From Cordia subcordata (lineage: Eukaryota; Streptophyta; Magnoliopsida; Boraginales; Cordiaceae), in contig JAPTOF010000002.1 in the NCBI GenBank assembly GCA_028554755.1, forward strand, positions 28,143,001-28,207,000: 64,000 bases of DNA, given 5' to 3'. The translations under genes and the position numbers were made by a program. The notes beneath the pieces were generated by a model. The model did not search any database, had not been told where the DNA came from, and was given only the letters and a program-made list of their open reading frames with translations. Below are positions 1-11,600 of this stretch, piece by piece. The first letter of the stretch is position 1. The number at the start of each line of letters is the position of its first letter.

Positions 1-289
1 AGATAACTACTGCTATTTCATGTGGTTTTGAATCCCAAGTGCTTAGCATAGAAACTCCGCAAGACCATAAACAACTTTCACCACGCTTGTTTCATATGAA
101 TTTTTTTAAATAATCAATAAGAAAAGAGCCTTCTTTTACAGTGCGTTCGGAACAAATGAATTCCATAAAATTTAGCGGAGTTCATTTTTAAATTTAATTT
201 TTTATATTTGATAACACTTTCTCAAACTATGGAATTCATTTAGATTATTTTCTCAAGGCTTTATCAAAATCTTAATTCATAGTGCCCTC

Positions 290-545
290 GATTCAATAGA
301 TAAGGACTTGTAAATCCGTTTTAGTCCCCATATTGATAATCCCCCATATAATGGCCTCACACAAGCCCTTGTGAAGTGCTCTAACTTCTACCACATTGTT
401 AGTAGCCATCCCAAGGTTGATAGCGAACCTCGACACTCATCTGCCAAGAATATCACGAACCCGGCCTCACGCAACCGAAGGGCCTGGGTTACCATATATG
501 GATTCGCCCATATTCAATTTCTCGCTTTGTCCAACTTATGTAAGA
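290..545 (-). mobile_element. Decayed LINE RNase H fragment
   Basis: Read on the minus strand, this stretch gives the hallmarks of the RNase H domain that ends many plant LINE polyproteins. In order these are GNPGPSVA (near 500), GRVRDILGR, a stop, and then NLGMATNNVVEVRALHKGL (near 345-425). The TNN.VEVRAL..GL block is the usual RNase H signature (TNNxAExxAL). The pieces lie in different frames with stops between them, so it is a relic and not a gene. I cannot fix either end, and no target-site duplication is visible. Plus-strand open frames over the same bases are shadows. The identification rests on motif recognition only. Confidence 0.6.
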
Positions 546-720
546 GAATCTATGCTAATTCCTATTGTAGGTCTCCTCCTTAACCATTCAAGCGTCTCTC
601 ATTTCATATGTTTTTCCGGGATGATTCCAACCTTGTTCTGTATTAAATCATGGGGCCCCCCAACAAACACCTTTCTGCTGCACCATTTTTATAGTTATTA
701 AAGCGTGATTGCGAAGGTAA

Positions 721-2340
721 AGGATCAACGTCGAGATTTGATGTTCTCATTTAACCACAATATCACATACATCGTGCAACGTACATACATGAAATCACTC
801 ATATTATGTAACAGATTTGGGAAAAAAGGTAATCTCCAGGCTACTCTGTAAAAGCCGGTGTTCGGGGTTATCATGGCAAAGTTTGGTATGAGAGAGGAAT
901 AGTAAACTTTGCAGTAACATTTCTTATTAGAGGAGCAAATTTTTTATTGTATTTTTGTTTTGGATTGGTGGAAATGTCTAATGGTAAGAGATATCCTCGT
1001 AGTGCACAAAATAGTTACATTAGTGATATATGATAATTAGGTGATATCCTATCGTGAGATACTTTGAGATTATATGTAAATGGCGAGTTGATATTAATGA
1101 AATTTTGTTCACCTTTTCTAGCCAAAAAAAAAAAAAAAAACATTTCGCCATATCCACAAAAACAAAGAGATAAGAGATAGATCGTGCAAAATAAACATAA
1201 GAAATCACTCGTATTTTCAATATATACACCATTTAGCCATATCATTTCTCCCCAACCTTTTGCCATTTGAATAAAAACAAGTAAGATAAAAGGTCTGTTC
1301 AATAAAATTAGTTGTTAGAGTGATTTATAATTGTCTGAATAGCTGATAGTCATTTAATTTTAGCTATTAACAGATTGTTATTTAGCTATCCGATTGAATA
1401 AAATGTATTTAATGAAATTAGCTAATGGATTAGCTTTAAATTCAAAATGACATAAAAAGACACTAATATTTTGTTATTATTGTTATAATAATTATAATTA
1501 TTATTACTATTATTGAAATAAGATAATTTATTTTATAACTAAATATATGTTTCTTAATATAATATTTTATTATTAACGAACAATAAAATTATTTTTTTGA
1601 TGAATTAGTTTTATTAATATTATAAAAAAATCTATTACAGAAATATCTTTTAATTAATTGAAATTTTATTTTGTCAAAAAAAAATGAACGAATAAGGCTT
1701 TTTTGGGTATATTTTAATGTGGACAGGAATTGAAATTGATTGTTGTATTATTTTATATTTATATTTGTGAGAGGAAAATACTAAAATGTATAAAGAGATT
1801 GGATGAATAATAAAATTGTCCAAAAATTCTTGTCGTGAGGTGGACAGACAAGAAAAGTTGAAACACTATAAAATCCTATTCTAAAACGTTAACATTAGCA
1901 TTTCATAAAAAATTAATTCAAACAATATTTCAAATGCAAACACACTTAAAAAAATACTTTTTCACCAAACAATAAAAATTAGACAAAATAGTATTTTAAT
2001 TTGATCAAAACACTAAATTCTACACTGTTGCCAAACAAAGCCAAAGAAAATTTGCTACCATCTATTCTATATTTAATGTCTTTTTGTTTTTCATTATCCT
2101 TCTCAGATTGAACCATTTTCTTTTTCTTTATTTTAAAGATAATGAAAAACTCATTTCAAAAAACATCATATTATTTTTGTTAAAAGAATAATAAACTTCA
2201 TAACATGCCATATATATATATGTATGTATCGTATACATGTACCCATTTAATTAATTTTTATAAAATATTTATAATCAAAATATACAAATAATCAGAATAC
2301 CACTATACAAATCTTCCATCAAACCCTTGGGCTTATAATC
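721..2340. other. AT-rich intergenic DNA
   Basis: No supported gene. The stretch holds a 19-A run near 1123-1141, a strongly AT-rich block at 1430-1700 and a (TA)n run near 2210-2222. These are upstream flanking sequence of the small gene at 2355. Open frames here are low-complexity and lack recognisable protein features. Confidence 0.5.
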
Positions 2341-2354
2341 TTTTGTACTGGAAA

Positions 2355-2543
2355 ATGGTGTTATGGTCGTATCCACCAACGCGAAAACAGTTGAGCTTAA
2401 CACTCTGCGGCTTACTCACCGGCGCTGCTCTCTTCGCCGTCGGCGCCCACCTCTCCTTCTCCAACATTGCCCCTCAACAGGCCCGCGCTCAAGCCCGCAA
2501 AGACTACATCAAGGCTCGCCTCAGAAAACTTCTCGACGATTAA
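2355..2543 (+). CDS. Small single-span membrane protein, 62 aa
   Basis: A compact intronless gene. The protein starts MVLWSYPPTRKQ, has one hydrophobic segment at about residues 14-34 (LTLCGLLTGAALFAVGAHLSF), and ends in a basic, Arg/Ala-rich tail (ARAQARKDYIKARLRKLLDD). This layout suits a small membrane-anchored protein with a charged C-terminal helix. I chose the ATG at 2355 over the in-frame one at 2343 because the longer form only adds MYWK. Base use is far richer in G+C than the flanks, which supports real coding. The stop codon TAA is also the left target-site duplication of a MITE, so the 3' untranslated region must begin inside the transposon. I do not recognise the family; function is unknown. 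Confidence 0.6.
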   Translation: MVLWSYPPTRKQLSLTLCGLLTGAALFAVGAHLSFSNIAPQQARAQARKDYIKARLRKLLDD

Positions 2544-2755
2544 GGGTTCATTTGGATTGGCTTTTTTTAAAAGTATTTTTTTTAACGACTTTTGAAAAAT
2601 AATTTTTTTATAAGCTAAAAAAAAAGTTATATTTGAGTTTTTTTTTAAATTTTAATTTTTTAAAAACCAAATTTAATAGTTATTACAAATTTAATATAAC
2701 TTTTTTCACCTGAAAACAAGTATTTAAAAAAAAAAAAACCAATCCAAACAAGTCC
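2544..2755. mobile_element. Tourist-like MITE, copy 1
   Basis: A 212-bp element with terminal inverted repeats. It begins GGGTTCATTTGGATTGGC and ends in the inverse, CCAATCCAAACAAGTCC. It is flanked by TAA on both sides (2541-2543 and 2756-2758). A 3-bp TWA duplication with a GGGxxTGTTTGG-like end is typical of PIF/Harbinger-derived Tourist MITEs. The interior is only A/T-rich sequence with no coding capacity. Related copies lie at 17120, 32434 and 36073. Confidence 0.82.
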
Positions 2756-2824
2756 TAATACACTTTTAATCTCATTTTCTGCTTTCCTGATAACCTTTTA
2801 CCTCAAAGCTTCGATCTTTATCAG

Positions 2825-4335
2825 GTGAGAACTAAGAAAACTTTTTGATTTAGTTATTAATTGGAAGTTGTAAAGTTAAAGTCTTTTTCTTTTTTCAGTA
2901 TAATTTTCTGGATATTGCAGCAAAATATTTCTAGCAGTGGATAATTTAGTGAACTGATTGGTTTTGTTATTGATCATTATTTTTAAGTGCATTGACTGGT
3001 GAAAGTTGCTATGTTGTTGGAAAATTTGCAATTTTTTTATTTTCTCAAGAGCGGAAAAGTTTAGTTGCTTATATTTGATATGTGGGAGATTTATTCTTGA
3101 TCACTATTTATTCAGCATTGCTTCTTAAGATTTTTTTTTTTAATAAATATAGAAGTTGCATCAAAGGATAAAATTTTTGAAGTGGTCCTCGAGCATGTTT
3201 AGGATGTGCAAAATGAAAGAAATTGTCAAAAATTTTGTTACATGGTCCCTTATTAGGCATGACTGTGGGATAAAGAGAATATTAGTACTGTCACATGTTT
3301 GGATTGTTCTATTCACCCAGATTCAGTAATTTTGATGATGTTCAGATTATCTAGTTTTTTTTTTTTTAATATAAAAATTTTCTTCGATTCAGATGAGGAA
3401 CAGACTTACCTTGTCTTTAATGCTCTACTAGTATCCCAAACAAATGGGTACTATTGGGTCGGGTGAATTCAATAATAGCGCCTGTTGGTATTCCAGCCTT
3501 CTGTCTTCTCCATTCAGGTCCATCCTTCGCCTTCGTATGATTTTGCTTACCTTACTCACTGCTGTAGCATTACAAACGGTATTGTTACTCTTGTTCCCAT
3601 TGGAATACTTTAAGAAAGTTAGCAAGACGGCTTAGTTGATTCATGATTTATGTTTAATCTTTTGTTTGCTTTTTGAAATATATTGATCAATTCCAGTAAG
3701 TTTTTTGGTTCTCCAGCAATTAATCTTGATTGCTATGCTGTAGACATATACTTTAATGCTGATGTACTTAGATTCACTCGGTGCAGATAATTTGTGTTTC
3801 TTTTTTTGCTTTTCAAAAATTCATGTTTTGATTTTTTAAAATTCATATAGTTCTCTAAAAATATATGCCATTATCTGCAATGTATGCTAATGTCTCAGCT
3901 GTACTTCTTCTTTTTTTTTTTTTTGCCTTTTTCTTTTTTCTTTTCCTGCTAAAACTGTTTCTTTCTATTCAGTTTCTTCTATCATGGAACTATTAATCAT
4001 TTGATAAAGATTTCGTACATGCTTCACGTATAATTCTCTTTAGATATTTAATCAATCACATGTACTTGAGAGTTGAATTGTCAAATTTCAAGTCTGTTGC
4101 CTTAGTAAAGTTCAGTAACATTGCTATTGATGGAGCCTTGTATGCTGCTTGTTTATGATGTTTCTGTCTTTCACATTAGGATTTATGAGTGACTGAGTAT
4201 CATCATGCTTTTCTTACACTTACTATTTGTGTATTGCCTGAGTAGAAGAATTTTGATCACTATGTAATTCATGTAAATCTAATATTGGTATTTGCCTTGC
4301 AAATTTCGCTCACTTTCCTAGTTCTTTATTGGCAG
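2825..4335 (+). other. Possible 5'-leader intron of the PPR gene
   Basis: A strong donor (TTTATCAG then GTGAGA) at 2825 and an acceptor (TTGGCAG) ending at 4335 bound a stretch that is T-rich on the plus strand, as plant introns are. The acceptor lies 31 bases before the PPR start codon. If real, transcription would begin between the MITE end at 2755 and 2824. The alternative is that this is simply spacer plus promoter. The 63-codon open frame inside it (3444-3635) resembles nothing known. Transcript data would decide. Confidence 0.35.
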
Positions 4336-4366
4336 AAAAACACCACTTATTTAAGTAAAAACATCA

Positions 4367-5923
4367 ATGAAGCCTCCGGAAGCTTTTACCACTTTAATGA
4401 GAGTTGTTAAGCGTAACAGTCGTTTTATCTCCACATCTTCTAGAACATCTTCATCTTCTGTACAATATATCTCTCCGCCTCAACTCCACAAAAACCAGAA
4501 ACTAGATCCTCTAATCGAAGTCACTGAGACTGAGTTGCCAAGAAAACGCAAGTTTATAACTAATGAACATGCTGTTCACCTGATAAAACGTGAGAAAGAT
4601 CCTGAACGAGCCCTAGAAGTTTTCAACAAGGTATCAGATCAGAGGGGGTTTAACCACAACAATGCTACCTATGGTATTATTCTCGATAAACTAGCTCAAC
4701 GCAAAGAATTCCGTGCCATTGATGCACTTCTTCATCGCATGACGTACGAGACCTGCAAATTCCATGAGGGTATATTCATTAATCTCATGAAGCATTTCTC
4801 CAAGTACTCTATGCATGAAAGGGTTCTAGAGATGTTCAATTCAATCCAACCAATTGTTCGTGAAAAGCCATCCTTGAAGGCCATCAGCACATGTCTCAAT
4901 CTACTGGTTGAGGCCAAAGAAATTGATTTAGCAAGGACCTTTCTCGTGGACACTAAAAGGAATCTTCATTTGGAGCCCAATACATGCATTTTTAACATTT
5001 TGGTCAAGCATCATTGCAGGAAAGGGGATCTTGAATCTGCATTTGAAGTGGTGAAAGAGATGAAGACATCTAAAATATCTTACCCGAACCTGATCACTTA
5101 CTCAACTCTGATAGATGGTCTTTGTAAATGTGGAAGACTACAAGAAGCAATGGATCTGTTTGAGGAAATGATCTCAAAAGATCAGATATTACCAGATGTA
5201 TTGACTTACAATGTGCTGATTAATGGGTTTTGCCAGGGAGGAAAAGTTGATAGAGCTGGAAAGATAATTGAATTTATGAAGAAGAATGGATGTAGTCCAA
5301 ATATATATAATTACTCAGCGTTGATGAATGGTTTCTGCAAGGTGGGAAGATTGGATGACGCAAAGGCGATCTTCAATGAGATGAAGGAGGCTGGCCTGAA
5401 ACCTGATAAAGTCGGTTATACCACTTTGATAAATTACTTGTGTAAAGCTGATGCAGTTGATGAAGCTATTGAGTTCCTCCAGGAGATGCAAGAAGTAAAC
5501 TGCAAGCCTGATGAGGTGACTTTTAATGTCATACTTGGAGGACTATGCAGACAGTGTAGATTTGATGAGGCGCTTCGCGTGGTTGAAAGGCTACCTCATA
5601 GTGGTGTTTATCTAAACAAGGCAAGTTACAGAATTGTGTTGAATTTCTTATGCAAGGAAGGTGATTTACACAAGGCAACAGAATTGTTGGGTCTGATGCT
5701 GGAAAGGGGCATTTTGCCCCATTTTGCAACCTCAAACGAGTTAATAGTTCGTCTTTGTGAGACAGGGAAGGCAGCTAATGCAGCTATGGTTTTATTTGGA
5801 TTAGCAGAAATGGGGTTTAAACCAGAACCTCATGCGTGGAGCATGTTAATTGATGTCATATGTCGGGAGAGAAAGCTATTGCCAGCATTTGAACTACTTG
5901 ATGAGTTAGTCGTGAGAGAATAA
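4367..5923 (+). CDS. Pentatricopeptide repeat protein (At5g18475-like), 518 aa
   Basis: An intronless P-class PPR protein. PPR proteins bind organelle RNA one base per repeat and act in its processing, stability or translation. Residues 1-35 are rich in Ser, Arg and Lys with few acids, which suits a mitochondrial (or plastid) presequence. From about residue 95 to the end there are roughly 12 tandem 35-residue motifs, for example ITYSTLIDGLCKCGRLQEAM, LTYNVLINGFCQGGKVDRA and YNYSALMNGFCKVGRLDDA. There is no E, DYW or SMR tail, so editing-deaminase activity is not expected. Conserved stretches such as GFNHNNATY and PNTCIFNILVKHHC match my memory of Arabidopsis At5g18475, and the length is similar (about 506 aa there). 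The start is the first ATG after a candidate leader acceptor. RNA target unknown. Confidence 0.94.
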   Translation: MKPPEAFTTLMRVVKRNSRFISTSSRTSSSSVQYISPPQLHKNQKLDPLIEVTETELPRKRKFITNEHAVHLIKREKDPERALEVFNKVSDQRGFNHNNATYGIILDKLAQRKEFRAIDALLHRMTYETCKFHEGIFINLMKHFSKYSMHERVLEMFNSIQPIVREKPSLKAISTCLNLLVEAKEIDLARTFLVDTKRNLHLEPNTCIFNILVKHHCRKGDLESAFEVVKEMKTSKISYPNLITYSTLIDGLCKCGRLQEAMDLFEEMISKDQILPDVLTYNVLINGFCQGGKVDRAGKIIEFMKKNGCSPNIYNYSALMNGFCKVGRLDDAKAIFNEMKEAGLKPDKVGYTTLINYLCKADAVDEAIEFLQEMQEVNCKPDEVTFNVILGGLCRQCRFDEALRVVERLPHSGVYLNKASYRIVLNFLCKEGDLHKATELLGLMLERGILPHFATSNELIVRLCETGKAANAAMVLFGLAEMGFKPEPHAWSMLIDVICRERKLLPAFELLDELVVRE

Positions 5924-8532
5924 TGATACCCCGTTTTTCTGTCTGACTAGAACCCCGCTTATGACTAATCTGATGGACTATTTGAGAATGGAAAGTGAGG
6001 ACCAGGGTCTCTATTAAAAATATCATCTACCTGGGAAAGGTAATGACTGAGCGTGTTGGTTGAGGATGGTGCAGTTAAACCCTTAGTAATCAGCAATTTG
6101 ATGGAGCTACTACAAATACATCATTGTTTCTCGTTTGCTGCGTCTTTCTGGAAGATCTCCGTGCAAAGTAATGTGGTATCAACGTCTTGTATCCATTGTT
6201 GAATAATTTTGACATGATAATTGGTTGAGTTGATAAATCTGTCAGCTATATATGGATGAATCACAGACTTTCTACCCCTTGCTTTTCAGAGTTTTCATTG
6301 TTCCTTTGACTGGGGAGCTTACCTATATACTGAGAACTATTTTTCACTTTTTGTGGCGGTTAAAATGAGCAAGCAGGACGGCAGCAGTTTATTTCCTTAG
6401 AGAGAACTGTAAGTTCTTATGTGCATTTTGGACACGTTAGCGCCTTCAAGAAAGTAAATTGTGATGAGGAATTTAGACAGGAAAGCAACAGTATGATAGA
6501 CTATTTATTACCAATGTGTATGGTGAGGTTGGCTGGCATGGCAAGATAGTTGCGGTTTGACAAGCTGACATCGGAGACTTGGGGATATTTGGGCGGTACG
6601 TAAGAACAAATAAACGAATGTCAGCACAAGTTCTGTTGTAGCAGAGTCGCGGATGAGGCAAGTCATAAATAAAGTGTTTTTTTTTTTTTTTTCATCGAGT
6701 TCGTATGAAGGTTGTTTCTTTCTCTGTGCATGCTTTGTTAGTATGTTGAAGGAGAAACTGAAATACTGTAGGAGAAAGACTCCTTTCAGTAATGACAATC
6801 TCCTTTGAGGATCATTTCCTAGCTTGCAAAATGAACAGGGGACATGAACCTATTCATCTTTAGCCACTGGCCTCCTATTCCTATACGAGTGGAGATGACC
6901 AAAATCGAATTGTAGTGAACTGATTATATAGAATGCAAAAGGTTTTCATCTATACTTTGAGATACTTCTAATTTAATTGATTTCAAGACAGAATCAGAGC
7001 TTTATTTTGTTAAGTGAGATTAATTATGTGATTTGATAATATTACTAATTTTTATAAATTCTTTTGCTATTTCTATTAGTTTCATACACGTGAAATCTTA
7101 CTCGAACAAAGAGAACAAAACAACCAATGATTTAGTGATCAAGTTGTATGTTTTTCATTTTTAGTGTGAGTGGTTCTAGGATTAATTTTCACTGAGTAAT
7201 CGGCCTTTGATAACAATACAAAAACACAGAGAGCCCGGTGGAGGAAAGCAAAAGGACAAGATAAATGACTTGGGGTCAATTTCACAGAGCCACCAGCATG
7301 GTACAACCTGGAAGAATATCCCCAGCCAAGATCCACCAAAGCGGCCAAGCACCACACGGTCAAAAAAGAACAAAACACCTTCTTCAACAAAATGTCAAGT
7401 GGAATAATGAACCCAAAATATCTTAGCAAAAAACCATAACCAACCAATTAACTCCTGACTGGTGATTGACACCATCTCTTTTGGGGGTGCCGACTTGAGT
7501 CCGAATCTCCTCAGAACAAAAATTGTGAAAGGAGTGAAAGATTTGCAAGGAAAAAAAAATAGAAAAAAGAAATCCGTGATTGATGTAAAGCCTCCAGAGC
7601 CCCTGGACCCTCCACCAACACCCCACCACTATATCAAGCCCCAAAAATCCAGGGTGTTATTTTATGCTTGTGGTCTTTCAAATGGTTGAAAATGGCTCAT
7701 GGGACTAACCCATACTCAGCCGATCTTTACGAAACCTATGCTGGGGTGTTAGATTGTTCGTTGCCACCAAAATTGACCATCAAAAATCGCAAACAAGAAA
7801 AATGAAAGAAAATGGAGTCCAGCCAATCATATTTGCGGCAAATGACAGGCTGCTTAGTAGCATCCGCTGCTTTTTCAACGTCTGAATAGGGTCCTCCTCG
7901 GGCACAGTCGCACAGAATCCTTCGAAAGGGATACGCGATGTGTGCTTGCTAGCAATTGTGGACCAACAAAAATAGCAACTATGCAGAAATTGTGAAATTA
8001 TTCAACAACAATTTCTCTCTCTCTCCCTCTCTCTCTTATTTTAATGGGGAAGGCTAAATTTCAACAACAAAAGTATTTTCTGATCAGCATTTCTCGAATG
8101 CTCAACAACATGGAAATTTTTTAATCCGTCTTAACATATCATGATTTCTCATTCTAATAATTGGCATATGCTTCCTGATTCAACAGCGCATCTAATGTAT
8201 ATTTCAAACTAATTACTGAGTCTAAATTTTATATCTGATTGCTCGTATTTATAGTTTAGTACAAACCTTAATAATAAATAGTACTTTTATTTATCAAAAT
8301 ACTTTATGACGCTGACATCCTAATGCACTCGTTAATACATAAATAGTTGAAATGATCTTTCTATATTAATATACGAGAATTAATGATACAAGAAGATCAT
8401 GATTCTTAATCACTTGCAATATTATTTTATGTAATAATACCTTCAATTATCTTATTTTACTGTTGCCAAGAATCGACGAAAATTTAACAACAAGAGGTAT
8501 TGCTAAATAATCTCAAACAAATAACGGACCAA
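5924..8532. other. Intergenic: PPR 3' flank and isomerase upstream region
   Basis: No supported gene. The stretch contains the PPR 3' flank, a T run at 6678-6692, a CT-rich microsatellite at about 8010-8038 and AT-rich sequence up to the isomerase promoter. Several 60-100 codon frames at 6470-7690 overlap each other on both strands and carry no recognisable motif. Confidence 0.5.
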
Positions 8533-8539
8533 TATAAAA
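8533..8539 (+). promoter_or_regulatory. TATA box of the plastid isomerase gene
   Basis: TATAAAA at 8533-8539, with a CCAAT just upstream at about 8528. Transcription would start near 8565, giving a leader of about 105 bases. That leader is strongly CT-rich, as plant leaders often are, and leads to the ATG at 8672. Position and spacing are the only evidence. Confidence 0.55.
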
Positions 8540-8671
8540 CCCAACACAAGACAGCTTTTTGGGCTTTCCCATCAAACATTTCTCAACTCTCTCATGGACT
8601 AAACCACCAACCACCTCCCTCCTCTCCCTCCGCTGTCTCCGCCGCCGCCACTTAGTTTACGTCGCGCAAAA

Positions 8672-11600
8672 ATGGCTTCTTCCTCTTCAATATGCTTTAA
8701 CCCACAAAAACTAAACCCAAAACCCACCATCCACCACTCATCTCAACCCCACTTCTCAAAACCATCATCCCTCTCTTTCCCCACTAAACCCAAGCTCCAC
8801 TTCCACGCGCAATCGGTGGCGCGTGAGGTCCCAGCAAGCTTCTCAACCCACGACAACTCCTCCAAACCCCAGGAGGGCGCCGCCAAGACATCGCAGCACG
8901 AGGCCCTCCAGAAAGACCCGCAAGCTCTATGGGAACGCTACGTGGATTGGCTGTACCAGCACAAGGAGCTGGGCCTTTACTTGGACGTGAGCCGGGTCGG
9001 GTTCACGGATCGATTCGTTGAAGAAATGGAGCCCAAGTTTCAGAAGGCGTTCAAGGCCATGGGGGAGCTCGAAAAGGGGGCAATTGCTAACCCAGATGAG
9101 GCCAGAATGGTGGGCCACTATTGGCTTAGAAGCCCACACCTCGCTCCCAAATCGGTTCTTCGTGCGCAGATTGAGAACACTCTTGATGCGATCTGTAGTT
9201 TTGCTGATGACGTCATCAGCGGTGAGGTCAGTCAACGGTTTCAGCTCTCCGAGCTGAAAGTCAACGCCTTTTCTTTTTTGGGTGTGCATTTGGCTGATGG
9301 ATTAGTCTTTTTTTATATGTCTTTTGTTGTTTTATTGATTTTTGTGGTGATTTAAGTTTGATATGAAGTGTTGGCGGTTAAGTCAACATCTTTTGAATTT
9401 TTTTTTTACTTTCTTTTTTGAGTTTTTGGGTGTGCTTGATGAGATTCATTTGTTGTTTGAGTAAGTATAAATCGTTTGTGTGAATGGTTTCTTGTTGAAT
9501 GAATGATATCAGCTTCACGCCCCGGCCAAAATCCGAGCTTGCAAGCATTACTAGTGTTATTTTTGCGTCAAAATCCACTTGCCAAGGGGAGTTTTATTTA
9601 GATCACGTTTTGCACCAGTTTGTGACACCCTATATTGGGTTCAAATCTTTGAGGCAACATCTAGTACACTGAAATGATACTTTGATGTGATCAAATGGAT
9701 GAGAAGACTGATTGAAAAGGATGTACTTATTGATTAAAGCTCTCATTTTCTTTCTTTTCAAGATATTCATTCACTTCATCGTGATATTTACAGTAAAGGA
9801 TCAATTTGTGCTGTTTTTTGGGGTAGGAAAATGGGATTTGTTTACTTCAGGTGAATGGAATTTAGGTGATTTACAAAAGTTCCTTCGCCTCGAAAGGAGA
9901 AACCACCGTGTAGTAACATGGCACATATGGATCGCTATGTTGTTCATTCTTTGATATTCTTTTAAGCTATTGAGAATCATCTGCACAAAATTGAGTCAAA
10001 AGTTTACAACTTTTTGAGCACTTCAATTTGCTGCTTAATTTTCTTTTGTATTATGCTTTTGTTCACAATATTTGGTATTTGCATGTATGTCTTCTTTGTT
10101 TTATCTGATATAATGGTGCTTGAAATGCAGATTAAGCCTCCTTCATCTCCAGAAGGCCGTTTCACTCAAATACTTTCTGTAGGAATTGGTGGTTCAGCTC
10201 TCGGGCCACAATTTGTTGCAGAGGCATTGGCTCCAGATAATCCTCCTCTCAAGGTAGTTGGCAACTCATATTCTGGTGTGCTCTGATGAATATGTTTCTC
10301 AGTTTCTGTACTTATTGAGGTGGTACGTGTAAAGTACAAACCAATAGAAGATGCTACTGTTCATTTAGCTATGCTTAGTTGATAATATAGATCAATGTTG
10401 CTTTCTGCAATAAGATACTTTTCTAAATCCTTCTAGTCCAAGGTACTAACTGTGTTCTTATGAGGTCTCTGCATTTATGAAAACTGTGCAATTTATACTT
10501 CCTTGGAAATTGGGGAAAAAAATCATAATGCTGTCCGACTGAAGTTTAGCTAGCTTATTGCACGATGGATCCGAAAAAGTATGCTTAGGCAGTTCTTCCG
10601 CTGAGCCGACTGCTTTATACTGTTGTTCTTAATTACACTTGTCATTATATTGGCAGATAAGATTCATTGACAATACAGATCCAGCTGGCATTGATCATCA
10701 GATTGCTCAGCTTGGTCCTGAGCTAGCATCTACACTTGTTGTAGTCATTTCAAAGGTATCCTTGGCAGTGTTTGTTCCTTGTTCTTCAATTTGATTTTAT
10801 TTCTTTCCCTTTGATGTATGTTATTTATAGAATTTTCTCTTTTGGTCTGTTTTTATACCAGAGTGGAGGTACTCCTGAGACTAGGAATGGTTTACTGGAA
10901 GTACAGAAAGCATTCCGTGACGCCGGTCTCATTTTCGCAAAACAGGTTTTGATCTCAGGTTCTTTTCTCCTTTTTGTTTCCCTTGTTTTACTTGGTTCTA
11001 GGTTTAATTAGTTATTTGGAGAACTGATAATTCCCAGGTCTATTGGTCATTAGAATTGCTTGTTGCTGCTTAGCTTCTTATTCCTTATACTATTCTCTTT
11101 CAGTTATTCTGAGTTTACTTGATGGTTAAATATAACCGGTTCCTGAGGGATTGAGAATGATTGGACCTTTATAGGACTTATTTTTTGCTTTTGATTTTTT
11201 CTCTTGGATGATGTAAACATTTGAGTCAATAATTAATGATCCACTGTGTTATTGGGATAGGGGAGAATCTATATCTTGTTATGGAACTCCAGGCAATTTT
11301 TTTTTTGTTTTTTGGGGGTTCTGAAGGAGTTATGGCGCTTAAGGCTTTTTCTTTTACTCTGCATTAAATTTTACACCTATGTTCCTGTAAAAATTATTTT
11401 GTGAGTTTATTAATCTGAGTAAATCGTAGAGCCTACGGATGACATGGGTTCACATCATCTATAACTTGGTCAGATCTTGCTGCTTCTTAAGGTATTTATT
11501 GTTCTTGGTGTCATTTCCAGGGTGTGGCCATTACACAAGAAAACTCATTACTTGACAATACTGCCAGAATTGAGGGTTGGTTAGCTAGGTTTCCCATGTT

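Noticed and set aside
371..701. Two plus-strand open frames of 70 and 101 codons
   Set aside because: They are antisense shadows of the LINE RNase H relic and show no protein motif of their own.
9222..9227. GTGAGG at 9222 as the donor of isomerase intron 1
   Set aside because: It is a stronger-looking donor, but only the cut at 9226/9227 preserves the frame into [11 protein letters not shown].
8927..9289. 120-codon open frame on the minus strand
   Set aside because: It is the antisense of isomerase exon 1, whose forward translation is unmistakable.
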